A program made the translations under genes and the position numbers. Source: Fen-1273 sp035516035 (GTDB lineage: Bacteria; Bacteroidota; Ignavibacteria; UBA10030; UBA6906). From it: a stretch of 9,313 nt of DNA. Positions 6,173-9,313 of the stretch are shown here, in pieces. How positions within the stretch are numbered: position 1 is the stretch's first letter; every line of letters begins with the position of its first letter. The notes under the pieces are model-generated. The model searched no databases. It saw only the letters and a program-made list of their open reading frames with translations, and was not told where the DNA came from. The stretch spans positions 1-9,313 of the forward strand of contig DATJAS010000073.1 in the NCBI GenBank assembly GCA_035516035.1, read 5' to 3'.

Positions 6173-8245
6173 CTACATCACCGCCGTCGGCGGCGCCGGC
6201 TCGTCGGGCCTCCCCGCTTTCCCGAGCGGTACGTAGATAAGATAGAGTCCCAGGATCACGAACACCGGGATCGCCATCCAGGGGGCGATATCGGCGAACC
6301 CGGGGATCGTCCAGAACGCCGCCGGCCCGCCCGTCCGGTCACGGACGAACACCACCGCGGCGATAAAGAGGCCGACGAGCGCTTCCCCGGCGATGAGGCC
6401 CGACGCCGTGAGGACGCCCGCGTTTTCGACGCGCGCCTTCTGGGCGTCGTTGAGCCCGCGCTTCGCCGCGCGGCGGTCCACGATCCCCCTGATCAACCCG
6501 CCGACGAATATCGCGAACGTCGTCTCCAGCGGAAGGTACATGCCGACAGAGAAGAGCATCGGGCTCTTCACCCTCACCAGGATGAGCGCGATGCCGAGCG
6601 CGATGCCCACGATGACGAGCGGCCACGCCATCTCCCCTCCCACGATCCCCTGCGACAGCGCCGCCATCAGTCCCGCCTGCGGGGCCGAGAGGTTTGGGCT
6701 GCCGAACCCGCCTGTGCCCGGGTGCGCCGCCAGGTCGGCGTTGTGCAGCACGTAGAGGGGGAAAAACATGACGAGTCCCGCCATGATCACCCCGATGATG
6801 TCGCCCATCTGCATCTTTGACGGCGTGCCGCCCAGGATGTGCCCGACCTTCAGATCCTGCAGCATTTCCCCGGCGACGGCGGAAGAGACGCACACGACGG
6901 CGGCCACGCCGAGCACCGCGGCGACCCCCTCGATCCCCTTCACGCCAATGATCACCATCGTCAGCGCCGCGATGACCGTGGCGGCCAGCGTCAGCCCGGA
7001 AATGGGATTGTTGGAGGACCCGATGAGCCCCACGAGGTTCCCGGAGACCGCGGCGAAGAAGAAGCCGGTGACGATCATGACGATCGCCGCGAGGATCGCG
7101 CCGAGGAACATCTGCGTGAAGTAGAAATAGAGCCCGATCATCAGGGCGAAGACGATGATGACGCCGAGCACCACGAGCTTGAACGGCAGATCCCGTTCAG
7201 TCCGCTCGGTGGCCGCCGCCTGCGAGGCGGACTTCCTGACGTCGGCCACGCCCCGGCGGATGCCCAGGATCAGGTTCTTCCGCATCTTCCAGAGCGTGAA
7301 GCACGCCCCGACCAGCATCCCGCCCACGGCGATCGGCCTGACGATGAACCGGTAGAGGTGCCCGGTGACCGCGGCCCAGCCCGCCATCGCGTCCCCACCG
7401 TGCATGGCCGTGTACTTCTCGATGAGGCCCGGTCCGAGGAAGAACACGAGCAGGGGGACAAAGAGGCCCCAGGCCAGGACCCCACCGGCGAAATTGAGCG
7501 CGCCCAGTTCCGGGCCGATGATGTACCCCACGCCGATGTAGGCGGGCGTGGCCGCCGGGGCGGAGATCGTCGTGATGCCTCCCCCGGCGATCTTGTCGGC
7601 GTCGGCCTTCAGACCGAGCCGGACGAACGACTCCCTGAATTTGCCGACCGCCACCTGGAAATCAAGCCCGGTCGCCTGCAACACTCCCAGCCCGTCGGCG
7701 AGCTTCACGAGCGCGCCGACCCCCATCGCCTTGAAGAGCTGGATGGCTGCCTCGGCGCCGCGCTGCCCCGCCTTGTGGATCTCGGAGGCCGCGACCGACT
7801 CGGGGAACGGGAGCCCGGGATCCTCCACCATGACGCGCCTGAGTATCGTCACGAACAGTATCCCCAGCACGCCTCCCAGGACCATCAGCGACGCGGCGGT
7901 CAGGTACTCCGGGAGCATCGAATCCGGCGTGAAGTTCCATATGCGCAGCACGACGAACGCCGGGATCGTGAAGACCGCCCCGGCGGCCACGGACTCGCCG
8001 ATCGAGCCGACGGTACGGGCGAAATTCTCCTCCAGCAGCGTCCCCCGCATCATGCGGAGAACGGCCATGCCGATCACCGCCGCGGGGTACGTGGCCGCGA
8101 TCGTCATGCCGGCCTTCAACCCGAGATACGCGTTGGCGGCTCCCAGGATAACGCACATGAAGAGCCCGATCACCAGGGCGCGGAGCGTGAACTCCTTCAT
8201 GTCCGAGGAAGCCGACACCATCGGGGTGTGCTTTGTTTCAGCCAT
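6173..8245 (-). CDS. OPT-family oligopeptide transporter
   Basis: This is an inner-membrane secondary transporter of the OPT/YSL superfamily, 690 aa and many-spanning, probably proton-coupled. Family landmarks: NAYLGLKAGMTIAATYPAAV (38-57), GSIGESVAAGAVFTIPAF (80-97), EDPGLPFPESVAASEIHKAG (141-160), NNPISGLT (412-419), GGTPSKMQMGD (472-482) and the C-terminal PMLFSVGMYLPLETT (562-576). A charged cytoplasmic loop lies around 319-355. The prokaryotic branch with these motifs is usually annotated as an oligopeptide transporter; the superfamily also carries metal chelates such as metal-nicotianamine or siderophores, which remains the main alternative. The start ATG 8245 follows AAAGGAG (8251-8257) with 5-nt spacing. 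It follows the proline dehydrogenase gene by 26 bp and precedes pepD by 66 bp, which favours peptide uptake. No truncation or frameshift is seen. Confidence 0.95.
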   Translation of the reverse strand: MAETKHTPMVSASSDMKEFTLRALVIGLFMCVILGAANAYLGLKAGMTIAATYPAAVIGMAVLRMMRGTLLEENFARTVGSIGESVAAGAVFTIPAFVVLRIWNFTPDSMLPEYLTAASLMVLGGVLGILFVTILRRVMVEDPGLPFPESVAASEIHKAGQRGAEAAIQLFKAMGVGALVKLADGLGVLQATGLDFQVAVGKFRESFVRLGLKADADKIAGGGITTISAPAATPAYIGVGYIIGPELGALNFAGGVLAWGLFVPLLVFFLGPGLIEKYTAMHGGDAMAGWAAVTGHLYRFIVRPIAVGGMLVGACFTLWKMRKNLILGIRRGVADVRKSASQAAATERTERDLPFKLVVLGVIIVFALMIGLYFYFTQMFLGAILAAIVMIVTGFFFAAVSGNLVGLIGSSNNPISGLTLAATVIAALTMVIIGVKGIEGVAAVLGVAAVVCVSSAVAGEMLQDLKVGHILGGTPSKMQMGDIIGVIMAGLVMFFPLYVLHNADLAAHPGTGGFGSPNLSAPQAGLMAALSQGIVGGEMAWPLVIVGIALGIALILVRVKSPMLFSVGMYLPLETTFAIFVGGLIRGIVDRRAAKRGLNDAQKARVENAGVLTASGLIAGEALVGLFIAAVVFVRDRTGGPAAFWTIPGFADIAPWMAIPVFVILGLYLIYVPLGKAGRPDEPAPPTAVM

Positions 8246-8250
8246 TGTGG

Positions 8251-8257
8251 CTCCTTT
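8251..8257 (-). promoter_or_regulatory. Ribosome binding site of the OPT gene
   Basis: AAAGGAG on the minus strand, 5 nt before ATG 8245. It is in the 26-bp gap after the proline dehydrogenase stop and fixes the OPT start. Confidence 0.85.
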
Positions 8258-8271
8258 GTTTTAGCTGCGAC

Positions 8272-9174
8272 CTACTGGTTTCTCGTAAACAACGCCTTAA
8301 AAACGTACCCGGCAATTTCCGGGTTTTCCTTGAACCGGCGGGTGGAGTACCCGTACCAGTGCTCGCCGAAGGGAACATAGAGCCGGACGCGGTGCCCGTC
8401 CCTGACCAGCCGCTTGCGGAGCTCCGGTCGGACGCCCAGGAGCATCTGAAACTCGTACTGGTCCTTCCTGAGGGCGAGGTCCCGGATGAGTCCCTCCGCC
8501 GCGTCGACCAGGACGGAATCGTGCGTGGCAATCCCCACGTACGCGCCCCGTTTGAGCATCGTCCCCAGCAGGGCGATGAAATTCTGCTGGACTTCCTCCC
8601 GCAGCTGGAATGCGATCTCTTTCCTCTCCCGGTAGATCCCCTTGCAGAGGCGGAAGTTCGCCCTCTCCTCGAGCAGCACGGAGGCATCGTCCGCCGAGCG
8701 CCTCATGTAGGCCTGGAGGACGATCCCCGTGTTGGGGAATTCCCGGTGGAGGCCGCGGAAGATCCCGATCGTGTCCGTGGTGCAGGTGGAATCCTCCATG
8801 TCGAACCGCACGAAGATGTTGTGCGTCGCCGCGACGCGGAGGATCTCCCGCACGTTTTCCGCGCAGAATCCCGTGTCAAGCTTGAGGCCGAGGGAGGTCA
8901 GTTTGATGGAGAGGTTGGAATCGAGCTTCTCGCGCGCGATCGCGTGGAGGACCTCGTTTGACTGCTCGCGGGAGGCGACGGCTTCGTCGCGGCTCGTCAC
9001 GTCCTCGCCCAGGACGTCCAGCGTTGCGCAGACCCCCGCGGCGTTCAGCGCCCGCACCGTCGCGATCGCGTCCCGGAGCGTCTCGCCGGCGATGTACCTC
9101 CCGGCGAAGTAACGGACCATCGGCCTGGGGACAGCGGGAATTGCAGCGACGACGAGACGGTTCAGCAGATGCAT
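8272..9174 (-). CDS. Proline dehydrogenase, monofunctional, FAD-dependent
   Basis: The enzyme oxidises L-proline to pyrroline-5-carboxylate with FAD and passes electrons to the respiratory quinone pool. The 300-aa product is the length of short monofunctional bacterial PRODH. Motifs of the (beta-alpha)8 barrel: LGEDV (55-59), KLTSLGL with Lys91, RFDMED with Asp125, LQAY with Gln153, LCKGIY (176-181), ATHD (216-219), EFQMLLG (241-247) and the proline-binding C-terminal helix YSTRRFKENPE with Tyr276, Arg279 and Arg280. There is no fused P5C dehydrogenase domain, and no separate P5C dehydrogenase gene lies in this window. ATG 9174 is preceded only by a weak Shine-Dalgarno (CGGA about 5 nt before it). 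It is the first gene of the leftward run and has a recognisable promoter upstream. Function is confident from motifs; physiological role in using peptide-derived proline is inferred from the neighbours. Confidence 0.95.
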   Translation of the reverse strand: MHLLNRLVVAAIPAVPRPMVRYFAGRYIAGETLRDAIATVRALNAAGVCATLDVLGEDVTSRDEAVASREQSNEVLHAIAREKLDSNLSIKLTSLGLKLDTGFCAENVREILRVAATHNIFVRFDMEDSTCTTDTIGIFRGLHREFPNTGIVLQAYMRRSADDASVLLEERANFRLCKGIYRERKEIAFQLREEVQQNFIALLGTMLKRGAYVGIATHDSVLVDAAEGLIRDLALRKDQYEFQMLLGVRPELRKRLVRDGHRVRLYVPFGEHWYGYSTRRFKENPEIAGYVFKALFTRNQ

Positions 9175-9232
9175 ACGGTATCCGGTGTATTGTGGAGCAC
9201 GGTCAACTGGAGAGCGCGCGCAGGAAGCAGCT

Positions 9233-9290
9233 GAGATTGCGCGAAAATATAGGCATCACTCCCCTGAAATGCAAGAAAACCGGAGATTGC
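9233..9290. repeat. 8-bp direct repeat GAGATTGC flanking the promoter
   Basis: GAGATTGC occurs at 9233-9240 and again at 9283-9290, exactly 50 bp apart. One copy lies at the predicted transcription start, the other just upstream of the -35 box. The 50-bp spacing is close to five helical turns, so a regulator could bind both on the same DNA face. By rough chance estimate an 8-mer repeat in a 139-bp leader is not very rare, so this is only a candidate operator pair. Confidence 0.35.
9246..9274 (-). promoter_or_regulatory. Putative promoter for the proline dehydrogenase operon
   Basis: On the minus strand TTGCAT (9269-9274) and TATATT (9246-9251) are separated by exactly 17 bp, close to the sigma-70 consensus. 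The expected start of transcription is near 9238, leaving a leader of about 64 nt before ATG 9174. The -10 continues as TATATTTT, which also resembles the Bacteroidota TAnnTTTG box except at the last base. It is the only convincing promoter in the window, and the genes behind it are closely spaced. Confidence 0.6.
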
Positions 9291-9310
9291 CACGCCAAAG
9301 AACGGCGTGG
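9290..9310. repeat. Perfect 7-bp inverted repeat at the right edge
   Basis: CCACGCC (9290-9296) and GGCGTGG (9304-9310) can form a 7-bp GC-rich stem with a 7-nt loop. There is no T-tract immediately after it on the minus strand. It could be the terminator of an unseen upstream gene, or an operator; its first base overlaps the distal GAGATTGC copy. Confidence 0.45.
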
Positions 9311-9313
9311 TCC

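Noticed and set aside
4736..6820. 694-codon plus-strand open frame across pepD and the OPT gene
   Set aside because: It spans two well-supported opposite-strand genes and their gap, has shadow-type composition and no family motifs.
6839..8380. 513-codon plus-strand open frame opposite the OPT gene
   Set aside because: It has His/Asp/Arg-rich shadow composition and runs through the OPT start and into the proline dehydrogenase gene; no domain seen.
1..9313. CRISPR array, insertion sequence, tRNA or rRNA
   Set aside because: No regularly spaced repeats, transposase motifs, terminal repeats or RNA gene signatures were seen; the window is almost fully coded by five ordinary genes.

Overview
The window is a compact, GC-rich stretch of bacterial chromosome. 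All five supported genes lie on the minus strand and read from right to left: proline dehydrogenase, OPT-family oligopeptide transporter, PepD-type aminoacyl-histidine dipeptidase, an MFS transporter resembling the MFSD1 dipeptide transporter family, and a large hybrid sensor kinase. Gaps are 26, 66 and 43 bp, and the pepD/MFS junction is a 4-nt ATGA overlap. This reads as one operon. The lineage cannot be fixed from the sequence. It is a high-GC bacterium with AAAGGAG-type ribosome binding sites, and its promoter also partly resembles the Bacteroidota-type -7 box, which is only a weak hint.

Right end (9175-9313): non-coding leader with a good promoter (TTGCAT, 17 bp, TATATT) for the proline dehydrogenase, an 8-bp direct repeat spaced exactly 50 bp apart around that promoter, and a perfect 7-bp inverted repeat at the window edge. 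Middle (4655-9174): the four metabolic genes. Left (68-3301): the kinase, followed by a short AT-rich tail (1-67) containing an imperfect palindrome.

Functional reading (inference): OPT brings peptides in, PepD cleaves di- and tripeptides, the MFSD1-like carrier moves dipeptides across the inner membrane, and PRODH starts oxidation of released proline. The set looks like a peptide and proline scavenging module.

Two points deserve most attention. First, a bacterial MFSD1-like carrier is translationally coupled to a dipeptidase. Second, the operon's last gene has the layout of a phosphorelay hybrid kinase (REC-PAS-GAF-PAS-PAS-HisKA-HATPase-REC), but the phospho-acceptor His is Ala, the acceptor Asp of the first receiver is Asn, and the last receiver lacks its acidic pair and its Lys. 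The ATP-binding motifs are intact.
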